A stretch of DNA of 64,000 nucleotides from Campylobacter concisus UNSWCS. GTDB taxonomy: Bacteria; Campylobacterota; Campylobacteria; Campylobacterales; Campylobacteraceae. Below, piece after piece: positions 55,142-63,059 of this stretch; within the stretch, counting starts at the first letter, position 1, and each line of letters begins with the position of its first letter. Made by a program: the position numbers and the translations under genes. A model generated the notes under the pieces. It had not been told where the DNA came from, ran no database searches, and was given only the letters and a program-made list of their open reading frames with translations. The stretch is taken from assembly GCF_000466685.1 (NCBI RefSeq), contig NZ_ANNG01000019.1:1-64000 (forward strand). Reading direction: 5' to 3'.

Positions 55142-56167
55142 ATGAGAAAATTTAACGTAGCAGTCGTTGGTGCGACAGGAGCGGTCGGCGAAGAGCTTTT
55201 TAGAGTTATGGAAGAGGTTGATTTCCCAGTTGGCGAGCTTTTGCCGCTTGCAAGTGCCAAAAGTGCTGGCAGTGAGATAGAATTTAAAGGCAAAAACTAC
55301 AAAGTAAAAGAGCTAACAGAGAAAGTTTTTAGCGAGCATGAGATCGATATCGCATTTTTTAGCGCAGGCGGCTCAGTTTCAGAGAAATTTGCTAAATTTG
55401 CAGCTGATAGCGGTGCAGTAGTCATCGATAACACCAGCCATTTTAGGATGGATAAAGATATCCCACTAGTCGTACCTGAGTGTAACCCAAGCGACATCGC
55501 TATGTGGAAAAACCGCGGCATCATCGCAAATCCAAACTGCTCAACCATCCAAATGGTGCAAATTTTAAAGCCACTAAACGACGCTTTTGGTATCAACAGG
55601 GTTGATGTTTCTACCTATCAAGCAGCAAGCGGTGCTGGTAAAGAGGGCATGGAAGAGCTTGTTGTGCAGATGCAAAAGTTTTTTGAATTTAAGCTTGATG
55701 AGTGCGAGCCAAAGGTCTTTGCGCACCGCCTAGCGCTAAATGTAATCCCTCACATCGATATTTTTTTGGATAACGACTACACAAAAGAAGAGATGAAAAT
55801 GGTCAATGAAACGCAAAAAATCCTTCACAAAGATATCGAAGTGAGCGCTACTTGCGTGCGTGTGCCGGTGCTTAGAAGTCACTCTGAGGCGATCACTATC
55901 CACTTTGATAAGGACGTGAGCGCAGATGCGGCAAGAGAGGTTTTAAGCAAAGCTCCAAGCGTCGTTGTAGTCGATAATCCAGCTAAAAAAGAGTATCCGA
56001 TGCCTACTATCTCAAGCGATACAAACGAGACTTATGTTGGCAGGATCAGGGTTGATAACTTTAGATCAAATGTGCTTCACCTTTGGTGCAGTGCCGATCA
56101 GATCCGCGTGGGAGCTGCGACAAATGCCGTCAGGATCGCACAAAAATGGATCACGATGCAAGAGTAG
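55142..56167 (+). CDS. asd: aspartate-semialdehyde dehydrogenase
   Basis: A 342-residue enzyme of lysine, methionine and threonine synthesis. The Rossmann start is FNVAVVGATGAVGEEL, the catalytic Cys lies in NPNCSTIQMV, and VRVPVLRSHSEAITIHF is also typical. ATG 55142 is chosen because AAGGAGAGCAG precedes it; a longer frame begins 18 codons earlier without a site. Confidence 0.95.
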   Translation: MRKFNVAVVGATGAVGEELFRVMEEVDFPVGELLPLASAKSAGSEIEFKGKNYKVKELTEKVFSEHEIDIAFFSAGGSVSEKFAKFAADSGAVVIDNTSHFRMDKDIPLVVPECNPSDIAMWKNRGIIANPNCSTIQMVQILKPLNDAFGINRVDVSTYQAASGAGKEGMEELVVQMQKFFEFKLDECEPKVFAHRLALNVIPHIDIFLDNDYTKEEMKMVNETQKILHKDIEVSATCVRVPVLRSHSEAITIHFDKDVSADAAREVLSKAPSVVVVDNPAKKEYPMPTISSDTNETYVGRIRVDNFRSNVLHLWCSADQIRVGAATNAVRIAQKWITMQE

Positions 56168-56180
56168 TTTGTAAATTTAT

Positions 56181-56213
56181 TTTAGGCTAGAAAGGATCAA
56201 GCTCTAGCCTAAA
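56181..56213. terminator. bidirectional terminator after asd
   Basis: TTTAGGCTAGA (56181-56191) pairs perfectly with TCTAGCCTAAA (56203-56213), between asd and the convergent Rrf2 gene. Confidence 0.8.
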
Positions 56214-56214
56214 T

Positions 56215-56628
56215 TTATCTTGCAAGCTCGTCTAATAAATCTTGCAAAGTAACACTTTTTAGCTCATTTTCTAGGGCAGTTTGTGCTCTTAAAAAGTGCC
56301 CAGACAAAAGCTCCTCTATCCTGCCGCCAACTGGGCAGGCTTTTGGTGAGTCAGAGTGAATTTTAAAAAGTTTTTCTTTCTCATTTACTGCGTTAAAAAT
56401 TTCAAGTAAATTTATGTCCTTTGGCTCTTTTGCAAGGCTAACTCCACCAACTCCAGCTACTACATTTACGAGCCCTGCGGCCTTTAGAGTGCCAAGCAGG
56501 CGCCTAACGATAACTGGGTTTGTGTTTATGCTGCCAGCTATAAATTCGCTTGTAACCTTCTCGTTTTCAAAAAATTTAGCACATAAAAGTGCGTGTATCG
56601 CAGTTGAAAATTTAATGCCAACTTGCAT
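56215..56628 (-). CDS. Rrf2 family transcription regulator
   Basis: A 137-residue winged-helix regulator. QVGIKFSTAIHALLCAKFF starts the conserved helix and INTNPVIVRRLLGTLKAAGLV is the recognition segment, followed by the wing VAGVGGVSLAKEP. The three clustered Cys of Fe-S members (IscR, NsrR) are absent; only Cys15 or so and one in KACPVGG remain, as in thiol- or ligand-sensing members such as YwnA/HypR. ATG 56628 begins the family start. It is last in the cupin-oxidoreductase-Rrf2 gene string and may bind the twin operators upstream of the cupin gene. Confidence 0.85.
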   Translation of the reverse strand: MQVGIKFSTAIHALLCAKFFENEKVTSEFIAGSINTNPVIVRRLLGTLKAAGLVNVVAGVGGVSLAKEPKDINLLEIFNAVNEKEKLFKIHSDSPKACPVGGRIEELLSGHFLRAQTALENELKSVTLQDLLDELAR

Positions 56629-56728
56629 GATCGTCCTTAAATTTTTCGTGATTATACTTAAATTTTCTGCCAAAGACAGCCAGCTAAATTTGACTTACGA
56701 GCCTTTGCTAGCTGTCAAATTTATAAAC

Positions 56729-57362
56729 TCACGCTCTCTCGCCAACTGCAGTGAAGCGCTTTTGGATAAATTTCTTATTTTTTAGCTCATCAATGATCGC
56801 AAGCGCAAGGTCTGCGTAGCTTATGTAGCTCTCATTTTTTTGAGTTTAGTATGAGATTATCCCCGCCAAGCACGTATTTGCCCGTGCGAGCGCCGTTTGC
56901 GTCGTAGTCACCTGCTGGACTTACATACATCCAAAGCACATTTGTGCTACCTTTTAGCTCAAAATATGACTCCGCCGTAGCCTTTGCCACGCCCATATAT
57001 GCCGATGGGAAGTCTGGCGTATCCATGAGCATAGTGCCTTTGCTATCAACAAATAATGTGCCAGCGCCAAGAGCTACGATGAGCCTTGTGTTAGTGCCTT
57101 CTAGTAAATTTACTAGGTGAGCGGCCACTTTTTTGTTAGAAAAGAAGGTTTATAACAACCAAACGGCAAATGCGCTGATAACCGTATCAAAGCCTGTTAG
57201 ATCAGCTTTTGTAGGCTCAAAAATATCTTTATAAATGACCTTTATGCTCGTATTTTTATACTCTTTGTTTCTAACGATCGCTGTGACGTCGTAACCTTGT
57301 TTTAGCGCCTCATTTACTAAATTTACGCCGCTTTTGCCGTTTGTGCCTAAGATTGCTATTTA
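56729..57362 (-). pseudogene. broken NAD(P)-binding oxidoreductase (NmrA/YwnB-like)
   Basis: On the minus strand the reading from about 57362 to 56729 gives an atypical SDR of about 210 residues: IAILGTNGKSGVNLVNEAL (nucleotide loop), NTRLIVALGAGTLFVDSKG, MYVSPAGDYDANGARTGKY and YISYADLALAIIDEL. It carries three lesions: the expected start reads ATTTAA instead of ATGAAA; an in-frame TAA follows AFAVWLL near 57150; and a run of seven A (T7 at 56835-56841) shifts the frame just before the last 36 residues, where six A would restore it. The middle part alone is an open frame of 98 codons. Each lesion is visible directly; loss of function is inferred. Confidence 0.8.
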
Positions 57363-57379
57363 AATTTTGCTTTTTAAAT

Positions 57380-57754
57380 TTACAGCCAGCTTGGCTTTAC
57401 GTCATCAACTATCACGCCGTCAGTCATTGTGTATTGCTCTAGGCTACCGCGTTTTGTCTGGATGCAGATCATTTTGATGCCATTTTTGCCAGCTTTAAAG
57501 CACCTTTTACCATCTGGATCTATGCGCACCGCGTCGCCTTTGCCTACTTTTATCACTTCGCCGTCGATGAAAAGCTCGCCATCGCCATCAGTGATGATGT
57601 AAAGCTCCTCGTTTTGCTTGTGCGCATGGACAAATGGCACGCTCACATTTGCTGGAAGTTCGTTTATAGATACCTCACAGCCAGTTAAATTTAAAGCCTC
57701 TTTTAGCTCTACTCTTGGCGCATTTGCGATCTTTGCAACCTGATAATTTTTCAT
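57380..57754 (-). CDS. cupin domain protein
   Basis: A 124-residue single-domain cupin. The metal-binding motif is HAHKQNEELYIITDGDGELFID (first cupin box with two His and Glu), then KGDAVRIDPDGKRCFKAG in the second box, where the usual last His is Arg or Lys. Such small cupins often accompany oxidoreductase genes and may act on reactive carbonyls or quinones; substrate unknown. AAGGAGAATAAA precedes ATG 57754. It is transcribed from the promoter at 57809-57837. Confidence 0.82.
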   Translation of the reverse strand: MKNYQVAKIANAPRVELKEALNLTGCEVSINELPANVSVPFVHAHKQNEELYIITDGDGELFIDGEVIKVGKGDAVRIDPDGKRCFKAGKNGIKMICIQTKRGSLEQYTMTDGVIVDDVKPSWL

Positions 57755-57775
57755 TTTATTCTCCTTGTTTTTTGT

Positions 57776-57798
57776 GTTGTAATATTTTTATTTACAAC
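57776..57798. promoter_or_regulatory. operator 1: GTTGTAA-N9-TTACAAC
   Basis: Perfect 7-base inverted repeat, GTTGTAA (57776-57782) and TTACAAC (57792-57798), with a 9-base spacer. It lies just downstream of the predicted start of transcription of the cupin gene. Confidence 0.75.
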
Positions 57799-57808
57799 CG
57801 ATGAGCGA

Positions 57809-57837
57809 AGTATAGTGATTTTTTGTTGTAATGTCAA
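57809..57837 (-). promoter_or_regulatory. consensus sigma-70 promoter of the cupin operon
   Basis: On the minus strand TTGACA (57837-57832) and TATACT (57814-57809) are separated by exactly 17 bases. A full -35 is unusual for Campylobacter. The -35 lies inside the spacer of operator 2. Confidence 0.75.
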
Positions 57838-57847
57838 GAGTTACAAC
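57825..57847. promoter_or_regulatory. operator 2: GTTGTAA-N9-TTACAAC
   Basis: A second copy of the same inverted repeat, GTTGTAA (57825-57831) and TTACAAC (57841-57847), with a 9-base spacer that contains the -35. It starts 49 bases from operator 1. Both arms are identical in the two copies while the spacers differ, which points to selection on the arms. Confidence 0.75.
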
Positions 57848-57917
57848 TAAAAATTATCAAAATTTGCAAATTTATGCTAAAATTTACGAAGAATTTATGA
57901 TAACTTGGAGTTAAAAT

Positions 57918-58790
57918 TTGCAAAATAACGCCTTTAAAACGCTAAAGAGCATAGCGACCGAGCATAACAAAAAGCTCATTTTGACCTTTGCTTTGGTGCT
58001 AGCAGAGAACGGACTTTTTCTTGCTTATCCGATATTTGCGGGCTTTGCGATCAACGCAATCATGCAAGGAAATACGTTAAATGCCCTCATTTACGCACTT
58101 TTTGTGCTCGTAGCGTGGCTTGTAGGAGCCATTAGGCGCCGCGTGGATACGCAAGTTTTTGCAAATATCTACGCAAAGCTTGCTGTAAATGTCATCATGA
58201 ATGAAAAACAAAATGCCAAAGACGACTCCGCCATCATCGCCAGAGTAGCGCTCTCGCGAGAGTTTGTAAATTTCTTTGAGACGCATTTTCCTATGTTTTT
58301 TACATCGGTCATTTCGATCATCGGCTCAGCGTTTATGCTCATCTTTGTCGAGCCAAAGGTCGCTGTGGCGTGCTTTGCCGTAATGACCTTTTTTCTTATA
58401 TTTTTACCAAGATATATCAAGAAAAATGACGACCTTTATCTTCGCTTAAATGACCGCCTAGAAAAAGAGGCAAAGGTGATAGGTGTTTTTAATAAAAGCA
58501 CGCTAAATAGGCACTACGACGTCGTTTCTAAATTTCGTATAGCGATCTCAAATAGGGAGGCGATGAGCTATTTTATCATTGGCATTAGCGCTTCGCTGCT
58601 CTTTTTGGTGGCGATAATAGTGCTAAGCTCGCAGCAGACAAATGCCGGCCGCATCTACTCTGTGATGACCTATATATGGAATTTCGTCATCAGCCTTGAC
58701 GACTCGCCAAAGCTCATCGAGGAATTTTCAAATTTAAAAGATATCGGCAAGAGGATCGACGCCCAAAAGAAGGATAATGATGCACAATAA
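57918..58790 (+). CDS. ABC transporter membrane domain without ATPase
   Basis: A 290-residue protein with six helices (about 18-40, 48-72, 130-150, 153-172, 222-245 and a weaker last one), matching a type IV ABC exporter transmembrane domain. The long cytoplasmic helices (RRRVDTQVFANIYAKLAVNVI, DDLYLRLNDRLEKEAKV) fit. No nucleotide-binding domain is fused, and none follows: the next gene is a cation exporter. It begins with TTG 57918 behind TTGGAG and is divergent from the cupin operon. Either a partner ATPase is encoded elsewhere or this is a non-transporting derivative. Confidence 0.7.
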   Translation: MQNNAFKTLKSIATEHNKKLILTFALVLAENGLFLAYPIFAGFAINAIMQGNTLNALIYALFVLVAWLVGAIRRRVDTQVFANIYAKLAVNVIMNEKQNAKDDSAIIARVALSREFVNFFETHFPMFFTSVISIIGSAFMLIFVEPKVAVACFAVMTFFLIFLPRYIKKNDDLYLRLNDRLEKEAKVIGVFNKSTLNRHYDVVSKFRIAISNREAMSYFIIGISASLLFLVAIIVLSSQQTNAGRIYSVMTYIWNFVISLDDSPKLIEEFSNLKDIGKRIDAQKKDNDAQ

Positions 58791-59700
58791 GAGCGTTCTT
58801 AGAAATTCGTTTTTTCTAATTTTCATGTTTATGATAGTTGAGGCCGTTTTTGGCTTCGTTTCAAACTCGCTTGCGCTTATTAGCGACGCATTTCACATGC
58901 TCTCAGACGCTGCCGCGCTATTTTTGTCGCTGGTTGCTTTTAAGATCGCAGAAAAAAGGGCAAATTTACAAAAGACCTTTGGCTACAAAAGGGTCGAGAT
59001 CATCGCCGCTTTCATAAACGCCATCGCTATTATCGCACTTGCTGTTTTTGTCGTAGTCGAAGCTGTCATAAGGCTTTTTAATGAGCCAGAGATAGAGGCT
59101 AGAACAATGCTTTTTGTTAGTATTTTGGGGCTTGTGGTAAATTTGATCGTAGCCATTTATATGCATAAAAGCGCTGATACAAAAGAAAATTTAAACATGA
59201 AAGGTGCTTATTTGCACGTGCTTGGCGATACACTTGGCTCAGTTGGCGCCATCGTCGCGGCGCTTCTTGTGATGAAATTTAACTTCACGCAGGCCGATAG
59301 CATCGCAAGTATCTTTGTCTCGCTACTCATCATAAAAAGTGGCGCTAGCTTGCTAAAAGATAGCTTTAATATCCTGATCGAAGCCGTGCCGCTTAAGCTT
59401 GATACGGATGAAATTTTAAGCGTTATAAAGGGCGTAGATGGCGTTAAAATCGTGCATGACCTGCATATCTGGGCGATAAATGCTGGCACAAATGCGCTCA
59501 TAGCCCACGTGGTGGTGGATGACGCGCTAAGCGTGGCTGAAATTTCAAAGATGATAAAGCACATCGAACACGAGCTTTCTCACGCAGGCATCGGTCACGT
59601 CACGCTTCAGTTTGAGAGCGAGAGCCTTGGACATAAAGACGATCTCATCTGCGAGCTAAAAAGCGCGCATAAAGACGAGCATTTTGGACATCATCACTAA
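58777..59700 (+). CDS. cation diffusion facilitator (zinc/cobalt efflux, CzcD-like)
   Basis: A 307-residue exporter. Six helices, with the metal site residues in SDAFHMLSDAAALF (helix II) and YLHVLGDTLGSVGA (helix V), then a cytoplasmic domain with VHDLHIWAINAGTNALIAHVVV and a His-rich end (EHFGHHH). Expected to export Zn or another divalent cation against protons. It overlaps the ABC membrane gene by 14 bases, hence one transcription unit, and ends in a 4-base convergent overlap with the restriction gene. Confidence 0.9.
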   Translation: MMHNKSVLRNSFFLIFMFMIVEAVFGFVSNSLALISDAFHMLSDAAALFLSLVAFKIAEKRANLQKTFGYKRVEIIAAFINAIAIIALAVFVVVEAVIRLFNEPEIEARTMLFVSILGLVVNLIVAIYMHKSADTKENLNMKGAYLHVLGDTLGSVGAIVAALLVMKFNFTQADSIASIFVSLLIIKSGASLLKDSFNILIEAVPLKLDTDEILSVIKGVDGVKIVHDLHIWAINAGTNALIAHVVVDDALSVAEISKMIKHIEHELSHAGIGHVTLQFESESLGHKDDLICELKSAHKDEHFGHHH

Positions 59701-62700
59701 CCTGCTTTATTAACGACCTTTTTGGTTGCTTCTATCTTTTTGTCAGCCCAAAGCACGACGTCTTTTATAACTAGCTTTTCGATAGCTTTTATGAAATCTT
59801 TTATAAATTTGTAGTTAATCTTACCATCTTCACTTATTGGAAGTAAAATTTTTGTCTCATTAAATAATCTTTCAAAGTCACGAACTAAGTGACTTTGATA
59901 AAAATTTTGTTTTTTATTAAGCCAACATATAAAATATTGAGCTATGTCTTTATTAAAATTATCAAATTTCGGATAAATTGTTTTCGTAAATTGACCTGCG
60001 TAAAAATCCTTTTTCATATAGAAAAATTGCATTCCAAGCATCCCAACAGCTAGCGAATTGCCGTTAATTTTGTGTTTTTCATCTAAATAATCAACATAAC
60101 CTGCTATTCCATTATTTAAAACTGTTCGCGTAAAATATGGGTATTCACCATTATCGCTAAAATGAAAACTTTCTTTGTTGAGTTGTGGGTTTGAAACAAC
60201 CAAAAACAAATCACCAATTTTAAATTTCTTCGCTACCCCCCCCCGTCGGCTAAATTCATCGAATTTTGTAAGGGCGGATTTTTCGGCATCAGTTAATTCA
60301 TAATTTTTAAGTCCAGTTACCGCAAGACACGCGTCAAATTTTTTTGTATATTTTTGCTCTTTTTCTTTAACATATTCTCGTTCAAGCTCTTCAATAAAAT
60401 TTTCCATAAATAAAAAATCTATCTTGTCGCCTTTTGTTGGTAAAATAACTTTTTCTTGTTTTAATGTTTCTTTTTTTGGATAATTAGAATAACCTCCATA
60501 ATTTAACGCATTTATAGCTGTAGCGATAAAAAGTTGAGCACGCTTAGACCAATTTGGCATAGGCATAGCTAAAATATTATTTGCTAAAACAAATTTTTCT
60601 GAATGATATGTTACAGTTCCAGAATATTCACCACGAGTTGAAATTGTTAAACATTCTTTAAATATCTCGTTTTGTGGCAACTTGTCATTTGTATAATAAT
60701 TTACACCATTATTTGTAGTAATTCCACTTATAACTGCAACTGAGTTAATATTTGGTTTGTCATATCGTGTTATATAATTTTTGTTTTTGCCATAAATCCA
60801 AGTTTTTTCAACATCAAATAAATCACCTATGCGATATTCTTTAAATTTTCCACCATGCGCTTTAAAATCATTTTCTAAATTTGCAATTCGTTGACTGATG
60901 ATAGTTCTTTTACTGGGACTTTCCTTTTTAAGAATTTGCAACACTTCCCAGCTTAGATAGTCACCTACGGTTCTTTTAAAATCTATTAAAGTTGGTATAG
61001 TATCGACTGGTCTAGATTTATTCCAGTCAGCACCGTTATTTGGATCAATAGTATCCTCATAGTATTCGTCTTCGCTAAAAATTATAAGTTTGCTTTTACC
61101 AAACCTCACCAAATTTACAAGCTCATCATAACGCTCTTTCGCATTGTCTGTATCTTTTAAATTATTACTCGCTTTTTTGCGATTCGAGCGTGTGTAGCCA
61201 TCCTTTGAAAAGTCGATAAATTTTACCATTTCGTCTTTTTCGTGTTTTTCACCAACTTTAAAAACATAGATGTTTGTTTGCACGTTTGATTTACCAAAGA
61301 AAAGGTCAGTTGGCATTTTAATACTTGCAACAAGGGTATTTCGTTCAAGAATTTTTTTATTTATCTCTTTTGCCTTACCATTACCTGCTGAATTTTGTAT
61401 AATGATTGCAGCATAACCCTTACTCATCATACTTAAAGCAGTCTCTACAAAGACCATGCCATTTCCAGGTGCAGAATAAGGTGGGTTTAGCACAAAAGCT
61501 GTTGCAGGAAATTTTTCTTTAACATTACCAAAACCATATTCGCCACTAAAATCACTTAAACTATCCTTGTTTAAGATGTTGGAGCTTCCATCGCCCATCA
61601 TTATCATGTTTAAGACTGCAAGCATATAAATAGATGGAAGAATTTCAAGTCCTAAAAGTTGTTCTGCCTTTATCTTTAGCTCTTTTTGCTTAAATTCTTC
61701 AGGTGATTTTATATTGTCTTTAGCATCTTTTATCATTTCGTTCATAGCAGCAACCAAAAGTCCAGCTGAGCCTGTGGCAAAATCCCAAACATAACTATCT
61801 TTATTTACTCGTGCAAGGCGTACTAAAAGCGTAGCAACATATGAAGGAGTGAGAACTACATCGTTTTGCTTGTCTTGAGAAAAACCAAGCCATGAATACA
61901 TTTGGTTAAATAGTTTTCCAGTAAAATCAGTCGTAAGTCCGATTTTATAGTAAATTCCTAGGTCATCTACTATTTTAGAAAATAATCGTTTTAACTGTGT
62001 CTCGCCGTTTGTTACTTTATTGATATTTTCAGATAAGATTGTGTTTGATAGTGTGCGAATAATGAGATCTTTTTTGTCTGTTGGAATATTTTTACAGTCC
62101 AAAAATGCTTTTATCTTTCTCGTTAAAATTTCACCATCAGTGTTGCCTTGCTCTGGTGAAGATTTTAGTTCATGTTTTTCAAGTGGAGCAACCTTACCAG
62201 GTATGCCAAGAGTAGCGATGATCGAAGCTGCAACAAGATAAACTCTGTCATTCTCACCAATTCCTTTTTCATAAATATCCTTATTTAGTTTTACTAAGCT
62301 GGCGTCAATCTCTTTTTCACGCTTTTGTTTTATCTTTTCAAGTTCATCGTATGATAAATTTAGATATTTTAGGCTTTTTGCAAATTCATCAAAATTTGAT
62401 ATTTTTAAAAATGAAAGGTCGCTAAAGTCACCAACTTTTTGACCTATACCTAAATTTGATTTTGAAACATAATAGACTCCGATTTTTGTTTGAAGTTTGC
62501 CTTTGTTGTCTTTAGAGCCAGTAACGCCAATGGCGATGATGTCAGTATAGCTTGTGTGGTGAAGCAGAGCATTTGCATAGTGGATCGCTCCATTTACAGC
62601 GTATTCTTTTATATTTTTAAAATTTGGTTCATTTTTGGTGGTGCGATTTTCTACATTGCCATCGGCGTCTAGTTTTTCTAACCTATCTTCATAGCCTTTG

Positions 62701-62924
62701 TATTCAATCAAGACAGGATAAAAATTTAAGCTCTTATCTTGTAAGAGTAGTTTAGCATCAGGTTTGTTGCCACCTTTGCCACCTCCCTTAGAGGCATATT
62801 CTTGTAAGGCATTATCTATCTCACTATTTAAGCTCTCTTGTTCCATTTTAATATCAAGTTTATATGATTTTAGCTCTGAATTTATCATATATGCCACATT
62901 TGGTTCTACGCTTTGGATTGCCAT
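59697..62924 (-). CDS. Type IIG restriction-modification enzyme, phase variable
   Basis: A 1075-residue fusion with nuclease, methylase and two specificity domains. PD-(D/E)xK nuclease: PD55-56 and EYK74-76. N6-adenine methylase: DFATGSAGLL (motif I, near 380) and NPPYS (motif IV, near 479). Two Type I S-like target-recognition domains: about 690-860 (EYRIGDLFDVEKTW) and about 900-1060 (KFKIGDLFLVVSN), so a split recognition sequence is expected. A run of nine G on the coding strand (C9 at 60236-60244, near residue 894) separates them; the present length keeps the frame open. The gene is more AT-rich than its neighbours, suggesting acquisition. Confidence 0.9.
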   Translation of the reverse strand: MAIQSVEPNVAYMINSELKSYKLDIKMEQESLNSEIDNALQEYASKGGGKGGNKPDAKLLLQDKSLNFYPVLIEYKGYEDRLEKLDADGNVENRTTKNEPNFKNIKEYAVNGAIHYANALLHHTSYTDIIAIGVTGSKDNKGKLQTKIGVYYVSKSNLGIGQKVGDFSDLSFLKISNFDEFAKSLKYLNLSYDELEKIKQKREKEIDASLVKLNKDIYEKGIGENDRVYLVAASIIATLGIPGKVAPLEKHELKSSPEQGNTDGEILTRKIKAFLDCKNIPTDKKDLIIRTLSNTILSENINKVTNGETQLKRLFSKIVDDLGIYYKIGLTTDFTGKLFNQMYSWLGFSQDKQNDVVLTPSYVATLLVRLARVNKDSYVWDFATGSAGLLVAAMNEMIKDAKDNIKSPEEFKQKELKIKAEQLLGLEILPSIYMLAVLNMIMMGDGSSNILNKDSLSDFSGEYGFGNVKEKFPATAFVLNPPYSAPGNGMVFVETALSMMSKGYAAIIIQNSAGNGKAKEINKKILERNTLVASIKMPTDLFFGKSNVQTNIYVFKVGEKHEKDEMVKFIDFSKDGYTRSNRKKASNNLKDTDNAKERYDELVNLVRFGKSKLIIFSEDEYYEDTIDPNNGADWNKSRPVDTIPTLIDFKRTVGDYLSWEVLQILKKESPSKRTIISQRIANLENDFKAHGGKFKEYRIGDLFDVEKTWIYGKNKNYITRYDKPNINSVAVISGITTNNGVNYYTNDKLPQNEIFKECLTISTRGEYSGTVTYHSEKFVLANNILAMPMPNWSKRAQLFIATAINALNYGGYSNYPKKETLKQEKVILPTKGDKIDFLFMENFIEELEREYVKEKEQKYTKKFDACLAVTGLKNYELTDAEKSALTKFDEFSRRGGVAKKFKIGDLFLVVSNPQLNKESFHFSDNGEYPYFTRTVLNNGIAGYVDYLDEKHKINGNSLAVGMLGMQFFYMKKDFYAGQFTKTIYPKFDNFNKDIAQYFICWLNKKQNFYQSHLVRDFERLFNETKILLPISEDGKINYKFIKDFIKAIEKLVIKDVVLWADKKIEATKKVVNKAG
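60236..60244 (-). repeat. G9 contingency tract
   Basis: Nine consecutive G on the coding strand within the restriction-modification gene, the only G/C run of eight or more I noticed in the window. Campylobacter G tracts of this length are known to slip. With eight G the next codon is TAG; with ten G a TAA follows within about six codons. Confidence 0.85.
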
Positions 62925-63059
62925 TTTTAACCTTCATGATTTTATTTTAAAATTGTTATTTTAGCTATTTTTTACTTAATGTTTAAAATTAGATTATGCA
63001 AATTTTAAATCAACTTTAGGCAAAATAAAGCCCAAATTCTCAGGAAAAGTAAAGCTTAT

